Source of the DNA: Anthoceros angustus
Taxonomy: Eukaryota; Streptophyta; Anthocerotopsida; Anthocerotales; Anthocerotaceae
Reading direction: 5' to 3'
Assembly: GCA_010909165.1 (NCBI GenBank)
Contig: MU008174.1
Coordinates: forward strand, 1,054,001 to 1,118,000
DNA: 64,000 bases
Shown in pieces: positions 1 to 9,955 of the stretch; the stretch's first letter is position 1; the number at the start of each line of letters is the position of its first letter. The translations under genes were made by a program, and so were the position numbers. Under the pieces are notes generated by a model, which had not been told where the DNA came from, ran no database searches, and saw only the letters and a list, made by a program, of their open reading frames with translations.

Positions 1-404
1 TCAAGGTGGATTATGTAATTGTACACATCATATAATAATATTATATACCATGTTAATGATGAATCTCTTTGTCATGAACCTCTTGCCTAACAAACGGATT
101 TTGAAATATTATTATATAAAATAAAAAATCTAAGCTTAATGGAGAACAGCGTGTGGAAATAGCCTGTGGACCAGAAAAACTCAAGTGGGAACTCTATGGG
201 GCGACAGGACTACATCCTTTTGGTTCAATAGCTATTCACATCCTTGTCCTTACACCACACAACAGTGCACCAGAACCTTCGGCTGGCCCTTCTATCTTGA
301 GCGATGAGGCCATGGAAGCCTCCCAACAATGACTTTGCCGATCCAAAGTGCCGTTTCTGATCCAAAGTGTCAGAAACAATCGAGCTAGTTATGAGATTGA
401 ATGG
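1..404. other. AT-rich intergenic DNA
   Basis: No gene, RNA or recognisable element is visible. The first 130 bases are strongly AT-rich, with runs of TA and AAT. The stretch borders the decayed PPR fragment that begins at 405. Confidence 0.5.
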
Positions 405-985
405 CTATCCAGCCATGGAAGCAAAGTACTTGCGACCCTTGTGGACCAGTCCTTCATTACTGCATGCTACTAGAAGGCAAGTAAAAGTAGCATCATTAAG
501 CTGAACACCGGCAACTAGCATCTCCTCTAAACAAGCTAGCGCCTTGTGACCTTTATCACAAGTACCATACCCAAATATCAGCAACCTGGAGTGCATCTTC
601 CATATCACCACATTTTGCATATATGTCCACCAGGCATTACGTCATCTAGGAGTCCTCTTTCGACAATGTGTGAGTGAAGCTGGCTGCTCGTTTGCAAGGC
701 TCCAATGCTTCCACTACCTTCATAAGGCAAGAGAAAGTAATATGGACAGCCAAAATCAGCCCTTCCTCCTCCATTTGTCCATACACTGGCAAGCGCCTCT
801 TGTCCGAGCCCTTGCTGCCCACCTGCCACATCCTGCATTCCCCACAAGCCACATTCTTTTTCCCCACAAGCCACATTCTTTTTCCCCACAAGCCACATTC
901 TTTTTCCCCACAAGCCACATTCTTTGTGTCCATGCTGTCAAAAATAACTGGCAAGCATCTTTTCCCTAGATTTTTAATTATAAAT
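405..985 (-). pseudogene. Decayed PPR gene fragment (PLS type)
   Basis: Minus-strand translation gives PPR signatures in several frames. One frame reads VDIYAKCGDMEDALQVADIW near 560-630, which matches the S-motif consensus (DMYAKCGxxxDA). Another reads FTCLLVACSNEGLVHKGRKYF near 410-500, matching the last repeat before an E domain. At the upstream end are LHSHIVERGLL and VTFSCL-like stretches. The frames are separated by stops and indels and no start or C-terminal E/DYW domain is present, so this is a relic. A 22-bp tandem repeat sits where the VVTWNAMI segment should be. It is most like the PPR genes at 9,956 and 26,206 and the captured fragment at 57,380, which suggests one dispersed family. 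Confidence 0.7.
840..925. repeat. 22-bp tandem repeat, about 3.9 copies, inside the PPR relic
   Basis: The unit CCCCACAAGCCACATTCTTT (plus TT) starts at 840, 862, 884 and 906. The copies are essentially perfect. Because 22 is not a multiple of three, the minus-strand translation cycles through three different heptapeptides (KNVACGE, KECGLWG, KRMWLVG) before repeating. Confidence 0.95.
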
Positions 986-1438
986 ATTTATTATAGATAA
1001 AAAATTAAAACCTTATTGGGACACCTCTCCAAATAAGAGCATAGAGCTACTCCCATATGTTCCCCACTACAAGGGGTGGACTGTAGCTTGAAGATAACCA
1101 CCCTAAATGGCTTAGGCCAAATGGACACACATTTATAAATATGGTTATTAAGCATTTTGTGCTTGGTTCGGTACTTAGATGGAGTACCTAAAGGGAATGG
1201 ATGCCCTTGGTGGAAGTAGCTTAGGCATACCATGGTACAAGTTGTTAAGTACTAAGTCCCATGACGGAAATCCGTCCTTAGTGGACTTAAATATAATTCT
1301 TCTTCTTCTTGTTCTAAACAATATGAATTTCTCTACAATGAATCTGGATTGTGAATATTTAATGGATTACCCAATATTCCACGGTAGGCTTTTATGGCAT
1401 ACATGACTCCAAAGTGGCTCACTGCAACTACTTGCCAT
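986..1438. other. Intergenic DNA
   Basis: No convincing coding sequence. It contains the hairpin at 1254-1288, followed by an AATATAATTC TATA-like string and a TTC run. The arrangement recurs, diverged, near 3,770-3,850. Confidence 0.5.
1254..1288. repeat. Two-level hairpin, first member of a covarying pair
   Basis: Inner arms GACGGA (1263-1268) and TCCGTC (1271-1276) enclose an AA loop. Outer arms AAGTCC (1254-1259) and GGACTT (1283-1288) flank them. The same outer frame with different but still complementary inner arms occurs at 3778-3810. The GTCCCATGACG core also resembles the plant U-snRNA upstream element (RTCCCACATCG), but no snRNA body is recognised downstream. Confidence 0.6.
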
Positions 1439-2800
1439 CTAGATATCGTGAAAAATCAAGAAGCCCCCTTTGTACCGCCCACAAAAGATTTCCTCCAGGC
1501 GATACCGTTGGTTCCCAAGATGCCAACTCAGATATCCCTGAAAGAATTTCACAATCCTGTTTTTGATGACAGCAGAATCAGACCTATCCGCCAAGGCCAT
1601 CAGTCTTCTCCTGGAATGGATCACAGCCTGCATCCTGTGCCGAAGAGATTGAAGAAGCGGCAGGTTGTGAATCCTTGGACGGGTCACAACGTGGATGCAA
1701 TACTCTCCGTCCTGCATCTCCTTGTAAAAGGACAGCACATCGTTGCCGAAATCAAACGCATCGATAAGCTCAGGGACCATGGGGTTGAGCCTGTTGTAGA
1801 GGAAGTACTCATCTCCCCTCGCAGAGCCCGAGGACGATGTCTACATGATGACAAAGTATGCAAAAACCTCAGCAATCCCGGACCTGTACCGGATGAACCT
1901 GGGGAAGCATGTCGGCAGTGGTCTCCATCGGATACTCCTCGTAATGCTGCTCCTGCAAGTTGCCCTCGATGAAGTCGAAGGTGGACTTGATCATCAGGCT
2001 GTGCAGCCGGAGCTCCGTGGAGAGGATTGGGTTCTGGTCCGTCTTGAGGTAGGCGATGAGATCGTCCAGGGCCTGGTGGGCGGCCGGGGTACCGCCTGGA
2101 GTACTCTTGTGGGTCGGTGTACTTCATCTGGAACAAGCTCATGTCCTTCAGGTACCTCTCTCGCACCGCCCCCCAGAGCTTCCCTGCCAGATCGTCCACC
2201 ACCAGGACCAGAGCTGCGAAATGTGCGATCTTCGCTTGCAGGTCGACCGGTGGACGCTGTGCGCTAGATTCCCGTACGCAGCTCCCATTTTGATGTACCG
2301 GTCCGAGAGGTAGGATCCGGCGTTCGCTCTCACCCGTGCAGCGACTGCGTCCAGCCGCTGAGGGTAGCAGGACTCCCAGGAATCGGAGAAGGACATGCTC
2401 TGCAGGAAATCCATGTACACAGGCGTCAGCTCGCTGTTGTCGATGCCACCGCCACCTTCATCGATCACCGCCCTGCCAACGGCAGCAGGTAGCTTGGCAG
2501 GAGCAGCGGCCTCGCCCTGCACGCATCTCACCGTCACAGAAACAGAAGGAGAAGAAACACTCTCCGCCTGGGCATGCTTCTGCTCCAAGGTGGAAGAAAT
2601 GAATGGAAGTCTCAACAGCAAAGAGGAATCCGCAGCGCCTTGTTGTGGGAAATCTGCCACTGCTCTGCAGCTGCTGCTTCCAGTAATATTACCGACACAC
2701 CTCACACTCGCTGTGAAGCTGCACACATCCATGTTGTGTATGTCAGATTCTCTATAACTTCGGGAACAAGGATCCGTCAGGGGCACACAAACAACGGGCA
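1439..2800 (-). pseudogene. Microbial-type terpene synthase-like gene (trichodiene synthase family), broken
   Basis: A class I terpene cyclase of the kind found in non-seed plants (MTPSL), related to the trichodiene synthase family. Such enzymes ionise a prenyl diphosphate with bound magnesium. The minus strand shows, in order, a helical N-terminal part near 2,280-2,450 (VYMDFLQSMSF...YPQRLDAVAAR), an Asp-Asp pair in LVVDDLAGK near 2,190-2,210, a middle part near 1,870-2,080 (LHSLMIKSTFDFIEGNLQEQH), and the NSE metal-binding motif NDVLSFYKE near 1,720-1,750. The closing segment FFQGYLSWHLGNQRYRLEEI lies near 1,470-1,540. The reading frame changes near 2,270, 2,080 and 1,880, and an in-frame TAG lies near 1,845. 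The segments are too well conserved for an old relic, so recent loss or sequence error are both possible. The third acidic residue of the Asp-rich motif is not where expected. The start is unresolved. Confidence 0.75.
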
Positions 2801-2862
2801 CACACGGCTGAGGGTGTGCTTGGCTTTTAAATTATTCCAGCAAGCAGCAATATTTCAGATAC

Positions 2863-2962
2863 TTCGCCACACAACACTTATCACACTTGGTGCACTAACA
2901 TGGTGTCCCATCTCCTCGCCACACAACACTTATCACACTTGGTGCACTAACATAGTGTCTGA
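2863..2962. repeat. 52-bp-period tandem duplication
   Basis: The string CGCCACACAACACTTATCAC followed by ACTTGGTGCACTAACAT starts at 2865 and again at 2917. The copies are identical over about 37 bases, then diverge. Confidence 0.9.
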
Positions 2963-2988
2963 TCAATCCTAACTGTGCACACAAACAA

Positions 2989-3463
2989 TTCCGTCGCAAA
3001 CTTTGCTATGGAATTATGTAAGAGTTGATTCAAAAGTGAAGCTTGCTTCTCCTCAAACTGTTAGTGACCAGCCCTTCAGCTGACCACTGGGCTTCCACCC
3101 GACCCTTCAGCTGAAGTACTTTGAAGAGAGTTTTAAGTCTGAGTGCTGACTGATTGTACTCGTGCGCCGTGGCTGACTACATAGTGAAACGAGGATTTCC
3201 AAGACACACCAATGGCCTCCTGCAGACTACCTCCCCACTGTACACAGTTTTAGCACAGTGTACAGCAGAGATCGAGAAACAGCAGGTCAGAGTCTGTTTG
3301 CGCCAGAGGTTCCAGGGCTCCAACGGCCCCAGAAAGCTTCCCCTGCTGACACAACGTTTCCATTTCCGAAACTTCCTCTTCCCCCGTGTGTGACGATCCT
3401 GCAACCTGCAATTCCATCGCAAAATTTGCTCTGGAATTAACGAAGAGTTGATTCAAAGGTGAA
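2989..3463. repeat. Direct repeat pair about 420 bp apart
   Basis: 2989-3041 (ATTCCGTCGCAAACTTTGCT...GAGTTGATTCAAAAGTGAA) and 3411-3463 (ATTCCATCGCAAAATTTGCT...GAGTTGATTCAAAGGTGAA) are about 85% identical. A weaker third copy starts near 3,540. The source element is unknown. Confidence 0.75.
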
Positions 3464-3777
3464 CCTTACTTGATCACTAACACCCATCAGCTCTCATCCC
3501 TGCTCCCTGCCGTTTTCTGGTTAATGCTTCCTCCATTTCTTCTGGAATTACCGAAGACTTTTGTACCCAAACTTTTAGTGACTCTCCCCTCAAACTCAAA
3601 CTCTGCTGCCACAATTGCTGCGCATGTGCTTCACATACACTAAGAGAGCCCGCAACCATCAACCATGAGGAAATATTAAAACTCAACTGGTATGTTTTGA
3701 GCCAGATGAAGTAGTGCAACAACGAAAGCATGACTTCGTGCATGCATCCTCGTTCCTTCACAAATTGTAGAGTACCG

Positions 3778-3810
3778 AGTCCCACGACGAGAATTCGTCG
3801 TCAGTGGACT
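3778..3810. repeat. Two-level hairpin, second member of the covarying pair
   Basis: Inner arms ACGACGA (3784-3790) and TCGTCGT (3795-3801) enclose a GAAT loop. Outer arms AGTCC (3778-3782) and GGACT (3806-3810) match the outer arms at 1254-1288. Both sites are followed by an A/T run and TTCTTC repeats. Confidence 0.65.
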
Positions 3811-3862
3811 TCAAGAAAATTCTTCTCTTCTTCTTCTATCATATGAATGCAGTCAGCCGCTG

Positions 3863-3995
3863 CGTCCGTCTACAATATAAGTATTCACACACTCGAGCCG
3901 GCGCCGGCGTACCACTATAATATAATTCTCACACTCGAGCTGGGCGGACGTCTATAATATAATTCACACAATCGAGCCAGGCGTACGTCTACAAC
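3863..3995 (+). promoter_or_regulatory. Tandem TATA-bearing repeats upstream of the oxygenase gene
   Basis: Three degenerate copies of a roughly 45-50-bp unit each contain a CTATAATATAATTC-type A/T core followed by CACAC and TCGAGC(C/T)GGGCG. The cores lie near 3,873, 3,918 and 3,952. They sit 250-400 bp upstream of the chosen ATG at 4260, so they could supply alternative core promoters with a long leader. This is inferred from position and composition only. Confidence 0.4.
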
Positions 3996-4259
3996 AGGCC
4001 CGATGCCTATCCCGATCCCGAACCCGGCTCCAATCCCGGCAAACCGTGCATCGCTGCCCACGCGCAGGAAACCGCACCTTCTCCTTCTGCTCCGACGTTG
4101 CGTGGATTCGATGGTGTGGAATCTGATGAGATGCACACCGTGGGAAAGAGATTGCACAGCAGTATGAGAGGCTGGGTGAAGGAATGGGACAGCAATTGCA
4201 AGCGACGGGCACATCTCAATCGCAGATCTGCAAGTGCCTACCGAGCTAGCTCGATTTCC

Positions 4260-5567
4260 ATGGCCCTTCTCAGCCACCCGCTGCGCCTGTACACCCACGG
4301 CTCCAGAACTCCATGCCTGCCGGCTGCCCGGACTGGGGGAAGAATGATCACGACCCGATGCATGTGTAGCCACCTCGTATCCGCAGCGTCCTTGCAGCAA
4401 CATCTCCCTGAAACATGGAGCAGGGCGCAGCGGGAGCTGGTGGGCGGGACGCTGGACTTGGGCTCCCTGGACGTGAGCTCCACACGCCGCGCAGAGCTGG
4501 TGGAGGAGGTCCGGCATCGGGCGGAGGCCGGAGTGCTGTACGTGAGCAACTTCGGGGTGGATCCTGCCCTGGAGGCCCAGGTCCGGGATCTGGCACGGAC
4601 CTTCTTCTCGCAGCCCGCAGAGTACAAGACGAGGCTGAAAGTCGGCGGAGACGATCTGCATCTCCCGACATCGACGAACCTACCCGCAGCAGCGGCCCCG
4701 GACAACGTCTGGTTCCCGCAGAACGCGCGCGGCTACGCGTGCAAGTTCAGCACCTCGGTGCCGGATTCCGCCGCCCTGGCGGAGCTGGAAGCAAGCGACA
4801 ACGAGCCGGCGGGGTTCCGGGAACTCTTCCGCTCCATCGCCTACCCGGAATCCGAGCGGGCAGGCAACGTCTGGCCCGATTCCGCCCTCCCCGGATTCAA
4901 GCACGCAGCGGAGAAGTACTCGGCGCAGATGCAGCGGGCGGTGGAGTTCCTGGTGGGTCTGCTGGCGGAGGGGCTGGGTCTGCCGGCGTCGTATCTCTAC
5001 GAGGAGTACCGGGACGAGGTCGTCACCAACATGGTGCTGCTCAACTACCCGCCTCAGCAGCTTCCGGCCGGGCACATGGCGGCCCCCGCGCTGCCGTCGC
5101 ACACGGACGCCAACCTGCTCAACTTGAGCGTGTCTGATGTCCCGGGGTTGCAGTTCTTCCGGCGGGGCCAGTGGGTTACCGCCCCTGCCTTGCTGGGTAG
5201 CGCGCTGGTGAGCCTGGGGGAGGCCTTGGAGACCGTCAGCAACGGGAGGTACCGAGCTGCTTGTCACAGAGTGGTGTCGGGGCCCAGAAGCCGCCTCTCC
5301 ATAGTCACCTCGTTGCAGTTCGGGGCGACTACGGTCCTTGCTCCTGCCGCGCAGCTCATCGACGACGACAATCCGGCGCGCTACCGATCCAGACTGCAGA
5401 TCGAGCGCATCAGCAACCGGGAGAATTTGTCCAAGCGGGAGCGGAGCAAAGCGCCCATCATGCTCGACCCTGCCTCGCACCTGGACCCCATGTCCGACGT
5501 CTACACACTGGGCCGTCAGGACTTCATCAATGGGAAGCCGCTGCAGGATTGGGGTGTCACTGTTTGA
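4260..5567 (+). CDS. 2-oxoglutarate/Fe(II)-dependent oxygenase (DOXC-type), intact
   Basis: A single-exon gene of 435 residues. The family uses Fe(II), 2-oxoglutarate and oxygen to hydroxylate or desaturate small molecules, mainly hormones and specialised metabolites. An N-terminal DIOX_N-like part (from TLDLGSLDVSS) precedes the double-stranded beta-helix core. The iron ligands are His281 and Asp283 in PSHTDANLLNL (codons at 5100 and 5106) and His336 in AACHRVVSG (codon at 5265). The 2-oxoglutarate-binding Arg345-x-Ser347 lies in PRSRLSI. I chose the ATG at 4260 because the protein then starts with a Ser/Arg-rich leader (MALLSHPLRLYTHGSRTPCL) that could be an organelle transit peptide. An in-frame ATG at 4131 would add 43 residues. 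GC content is high. It is divergent from the terpene synthase 1.5 kb away. The substrate cannot be told from sequence. Confidence 0.88.
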   Translation: MALLSHPLRLYTHGSRTPCLPAARTGGRMITTRCMCSHLVSAASLQQHLPETWSRAQRELVGGTLDLGSLDVSSTRRAELVEEVRHRAEAGVLYVSNFGVDPALEAQVRDLARTFFSQPAEYKTRLKVGGDDLHLPTSTNLPAAAAPDNVWFPQNARGYACKFSTSVPDSAALAELEASDNEPAGFRELFRSIAYPESERAGNVWPDSALPGFKHAAEKYSAQMQRAVEFLVGLLAEGLGLPASYLYEEYRDEVVTNMVLLNYPPQQLPAGHMAAPALPSHTDANLLNLSVSDVPGLQFFRRGQWVTAPALLGSALVSLGEALETVSNGRYRAACHRVVSGPRSRLSIVTSLQFGATTVLAPAAQLIDDDNPARYRSRLQIERISNRENLSKRERSKAPIMLDPASHLDPMSDVYTLGRQDFINGKPLQDWGVTV

Positions 5568-6060
5568 TGCCTTTTCTCTCTCTGCAACCGCCAGATTATA
5601 GAAAGAGAAGTTTTACTGTTTTTCTCTCACTTTTTACTTTTGGAATGAAAGTTAAAAATATTAACTTCGCATTATGCTCCAAGGAACATGTAACACGCTA
5701 GAAGGCTGCTGCTGAGTTGCTGAGGTTTGAACTCCCAGTACTGCTGGGCAGGTTGTTGCTGGAACTCCTCTGCAAGTTCAGCTGCAGCATGCTGTTCCTG
5801 TTGAACCGTAATCGATAACACCCATTAGCTCTGATCCCTGCCGTTTTCTGGTTATGCAATTCAGGAGGGGGTGCCACTATCTGAAGCTCGGAATACACAC
5901 CCCGTCGCCCTCATGTAGACTGAGAACTCTGCCCTCTCTCCCAAGTATTTCGGCTGGAGGGCTAGGTGGAAGCCCAGTGCTCAAGAGTTTTTTCATGAAT
6001 GTTCCAAGATGAACCAAGCGTGGTAATTTGCACATTCCTCAGGAGCATTTACATCCCCGG
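5568..6060. other. 3' flank of the oxygenase gene and left edge of duplicated block A
   Basis: 5568-5674 is unique and probably 3' UTR. From 5675 onward the sequence recurs from 23,718, including an opposite-strand open frame (5698-5898) with no recognisable domain. No gene is assigned. Confidence 0.55.
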
Positions 6061-7847
6061 GAGGAAGTCTAAGCTGGCTTAGGACGAGCCTGGCTTGGCT
6101 CTCCTGCAAGTACCTGGAGGCTGAAGATCTCAGACACATTGTAGGCCTACGAACTCAACAACAGACTACCACCTGAAGTGCACTGAAATTGTGCAGGGAA
6201 CACCTTTCACTCACACTCTTGCTATCCCTAATTCGGAAGATGTCACGGCTTCGACCCTGCTCATAGACCTCACAGTACATCCACGAAGCATCCGGCGTGC
6301 CCATTTCTGAAAAGGACGGATGTAGCCTGTACTCTCTACCCGGGCATGGGTAGCTGTCGAGGATGATGTAGCTTGTGCTCCATCGTGGGCAGGCGGATAC
6401 TTTGTGGATGTAATGGGGAGGTCCGATGGCTCTGGGGAGATTTGGAACACACTTGTAGCAAACAGGTGAAACTATGCTGCGTGAACAAGGGCTATATAGG
6501 CCTGGTACAGTTGAGATGTGATTACCTGCACAAAGGAGACAGCAATTCAACTGCTACAAAGCTGAGACAGACCAGAGCTCTGTGCAGGATGTTACCTTCT
6601 GGCGTGATAAGAGCGTCAGGATAGCCCTTGGTTCTGTTCCCACTTCATGAACTGAAAGCAGGATACTGCACTCCAGCTGGAAGGGTTCCGGGCATGTGAG
6701 AAACACCTGCAGAGCCCATCTGTGATCTACCTGAACAGCGATGGTTGTACTGCTGTGCAAGATGTGATAAAACGATGCAGCTCTGCCGCTGGACTTGGTC
6801 ATCGACGCGGCACAGATGTAGCTCCAGAAGAATCAGCCCCACCTGAAGGTGCGCAGCTTGAAATGGCCTGCAGTGCGTCTCGAAATGTGCAAAACCCTCC
6901 TCGCAGCCAACACGTTCCGATATCCTCATGTCCCGGATAGACGCTGGGTTGATGAAGACCGGGTGACGTTGAGGAAGTGGCCCAGCTGCCCGGTTGATAC
7001 TTGAGTCCCACATGGTACAAGCGTCGGGAAGGCCACCCAGACAAAGGTGGGCAGCACCTAAGTCTTCCAGCGCTCTCCACTTCGAACACTCGGAAACCAT
7101 TCAAGCTCCATCCATCTTTGCCACTCGGCACTCACCACCCGTCCAGCCAAGCCATCAGATTGACTACACTTCCTTGAGTAGAAAGATAGCTCATCGGAGC
7201 GTTCAGCCTGATTCGGACTCGTCCCCAACAGCACTCACTCACGATGCAACGTCTGCTCAACCTGACCTGCATTCCAGGTCTTCCAACACTACCGCGACCT
7301 TGCAGCTTGCTCTCATTTTATGCTCGTGTTGCCTGTTTCTAGGGTTATGAGGCTAACCGAGGTCCGAATGCATCTTTGGCTTGAGAATGGTAGAAGCGGT
7401 CTTCGTGGCTTATCGCATGTATGTTTGGCTTGATGAGAATGGCAGAAGTGACAAGAGGAGCTCGACCTTTTGATGCCGGTGGCACCAACTATTTCTGGAC
7501 CTAGATGTTTATGTTGTGATTTTTCCGTCTTCCCATGGTTCTCCAGTAGGAGAAAATGAGGAGAGGTGGAGGCGTGGGCGTCCACTGGGTTGGCTGGGGC
7601 CTGGTTCAAGGCAGAGCGAGGCCAGGCAGCCCGTTGGAGGAATGGTGCAGGCAGATGTCGTCGGTGGCGGGCGTGGCGGAGCAGCGAAGATCTACAGCCA
7701 GCAGCTTTGGTTGGTATTGCAGTCGGTTTTGAAGAAATGGAGCTCCGTTGTATGGATGGATTCTTATCTGGCCTGGCTTACAGGTGAGGAGTGCAGAGCA
7801 GGTCTGGTGGGGAGGCCTGTGGTGGATTCTCCGAAGTGGTGGGCCAG
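6061..7847. repeat. 1.8-kb segment, copy A1 (unrecognised content)
   Basis: Present three times: 6061-7847, 7848-9636 and about 24,095-25,886. The minus strand has open frames at 6155-6550 and 6645-7131 and the plus strand at 7516-7869. None shows a motif I recognise, and short indels between copies change the frames, so no protein is claimed. Copy A1 stops exactly where the other two continue into a GTAAGTA splice donor and instead jumps back to GAAGTCTAAGCTGGC. Confidence 0.9.
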
Positions 7848-9636
7848 GAGGAAGTCTAAGCTGGCTTAGGACGAGCCTGGCTTGGCTCTCCTGCAAGTAC
7901 CTGGAGGCTGAAGATCTCAGACACATTGTAGGCCTACGAACTCAACAACAGACTACCACCTGAAGTGCACTGAAATTGTGCAGGAACACCTTTCACTCAC
8001 TCTTGCTATCCCTAATTCGGAAGATGTCACGGCTTCGACCCTGCTCATAGACCTCACAGTACATCCACGAAGCATCCGGCATTTCTGAAAAGGACGGATG
8101 TAGCCTGTACTCTCTACCCGGGCATGGGTAGCTGTCGAGGATGATGTAGCTTGTGCTCCATCGTGGGCAGGCGGATACTTTGTGGATGTAATGGGGAGGT
8201 CCGATGGCTCTGGGGAGATTTGGAACACACTTGTAGCAAACAGGTGAAACTATGCTGCGTGAACAAGGGCTATATAGGCCTGGTACAGTTGAGATGTGAT
8301 TACCTGCACAAAGGAGACAGCAATTCAACTGCTACAAAGCTGAGACAGACCAGAGCTCTGTGCAGGATGTTACCTTCTGGCGTGATAAGAGCGTCAGGAT
8401 AGCCCTTGGTTCTGTTCCCACTTCATGAACTGAAAGCAGGATACTGCACTCCAGCTGGAAGGGTTCCGGGCATGTGAGAAACACCTGCAGAGCCCATCTG
8501 TGATCTACCTGAACAGCGATGGTTGTACTGCTGTGCAAGATGTGATAAAACGATGCAGCTCTGCCGCTGGACTTGGTCATCGACGCGGCACAGATGTAGC
8601 TCCAGAAGAATCAGCCCCACCTGAAGGTGCGCAGCTTGGAAATGGCCTGCAGTGCGTCTCGAAATGTGCAAAACCCCTCCTCGCAGCCAACACGTTCCGA
8701 TATCCTCATGTCCCGGATAGACGCTGGGTTGATGAAGACCGGGTGACGTTGAGGAAGTGGCCCAGCTGCCCGGTTGATACTTGAGTCCCACATGGTACAA
8801 GCGTCGGGAAGGCCACCCAGACAAAGGTGGGCAGCACCTAAGTCTTCCAGCGCTCTCCACTTCGAACACTCGGAAACCATTCAAGCTCCATCCATCTTTG
8901 CCCTCGGCACTCACCACCCGTCCAGCCAAGCCATCAGATTGACTACACTTCCTTGAGTAGAAAGATAGCTCATCGGAGCGTTCAGCCTGATTCGGACTCG
9001 TCCCCAACAGCACTCACTCACGATGCAACGTCTGCTCAACCTGACCTGCATTCCAGGTCTTCCAACACTACCGCGACCTTGCAGCTTGCTCTCATTTTAT
9101 GCTCGTGTTGCCTGTTTCTAGGGTTATGAGGCTAACCGAGGTCCGAATGCATCTTTGGCTTGAGAATGGTAGAAGCGGTCTTCGTGGCTTATCGCATGTA
9201 TGTTTGGCTTGATGAGAATGGCAGAAGTGACAAGAGGAGCTCGACCTTTTGATGCCGGTGGCACCAACTATTTCTGGACCTAGATGTTTATGTTGTGATT
9301 TTTCCGTCTTCCCATGGTTCTCCAGTAGGAGAAAATGAGGAGAGGTGGAGGCGTGGGCGTCCACTGGGTTGGCTGGGGCCTGGTTCAAGGCAGAGCGAGG
9401 CCAGGCAGCCCGTTGGAGGAATGGTGCAGGCAGATGTCGTCGGTGGCGGGCGTGGCGGAGCAGCGAAGATCTACAGCCAGCAGCTTTGGTTGGTATTGCA
9501 GTCGGTTTTGAAGAAATGGAGCTCCGTTGTATGGATGGATTCTTATCTGGCCTGGCTTACAGGTGAGGGGAGTGCAGAGCAGGTCTGGTGGGGGAGGCCT
9601 GTGGTGGATTCTCCGAAGTGGTGGGCCGGGAGGGAG
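7848..9636. repeat. 1.8-kb segment, copy A2 (5' flank of the PPR gene)
   Basis: A second tandem copy, nearly identical to 6061-7847. Its right end is followed by GTAAGTAATG, a consensus splice donor, and then by the PPR gene. The region near 9,295-9,636 has an open plus frame (VGGMVQADVVGGGRGGAAKI...) that could be an upstream exon. The frame across the join does not match the PPR frame in either block as read here, so the 5' exon is unresolved. Confidence 0.85.
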
Positions 9637-9955
9637 GTAAGTAATGTGGTCCTTTCGATGTGTAGCTTGCTGTTTGTAGATCAGGCCCATGTTGGGTAGG
9701 GCAGGCATTTGAATTATGGCAGCATTGCAGAAAAACTTCCATAATCCGGACTTCGTGCACAGCACATCAGGGGTGAACTTGTGGGTTGAGGAACGGGGAT
9801 CAGGAGACAGCGTTGTGAGGCCTATAGTTGAGCGTGGAGCTGAGTGTGAGGCCTCTGGCAGGTCGAGGTCGTCTTCTGGACTCTGTTGAGCTAGTTTTGA
9901 TGAGTTTAATGCCGTCTCTTCTGTTCTGACTACACAGAGACTTTGTATCTTGCAG
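9637..9955 (+). other. Probable intron upstream of the PPR coding exon
   Basis: GTAAGTA at 9637 and a pyrimidine-rich TTGTATCTTGCAG ending at 9955 fit a 319-bp GT-AG intron. The PPR reading frame is open back to this acceptor (CENDSEKIETRRRLCEEGQP), which implies that translation starts in an upstream exon. The same arrangement occurs at 25,887-26,205. Confidence 0.5.

Larger units (their letters stand above)
2801..3777. other. Intergenic DNA with local direct repeats
   Basis: No gene recognised. It lies between the divergent terpene synthase and oxygenase genes and holds two sets of direct repeats listed separately. The stretch near 3,478-3,520 (AACACCCATCAGCTCT and the CTGCCGTTTTCTGGTTA that follows) recurs near 5,818 and 23,862. 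Confidence 0.6.

Noticed and set aside
1254-1300. U-snRNA gene promoter
   Set aside because: The core resembles the plant upstream element and an A/T string follows, but no snRNA sequence is recognisable downstream.
4415-5480. Long open frames on both strands overlapping the oxygenase gene (plus 4415-5137, minus 4680-5480)
   Set aside because: High-GC shadows. Only the 4260-5567 frame carries the His-x-Asp...His and Arg-x-Ser residues.
6155-7131. A gene in the 1.8-kb triplicated segment
   Set aside because: Open frames exist on both strands, but no motif is recognisable and indels between the copies do not preserve any single frame. It was left as a repeat of unknown content.
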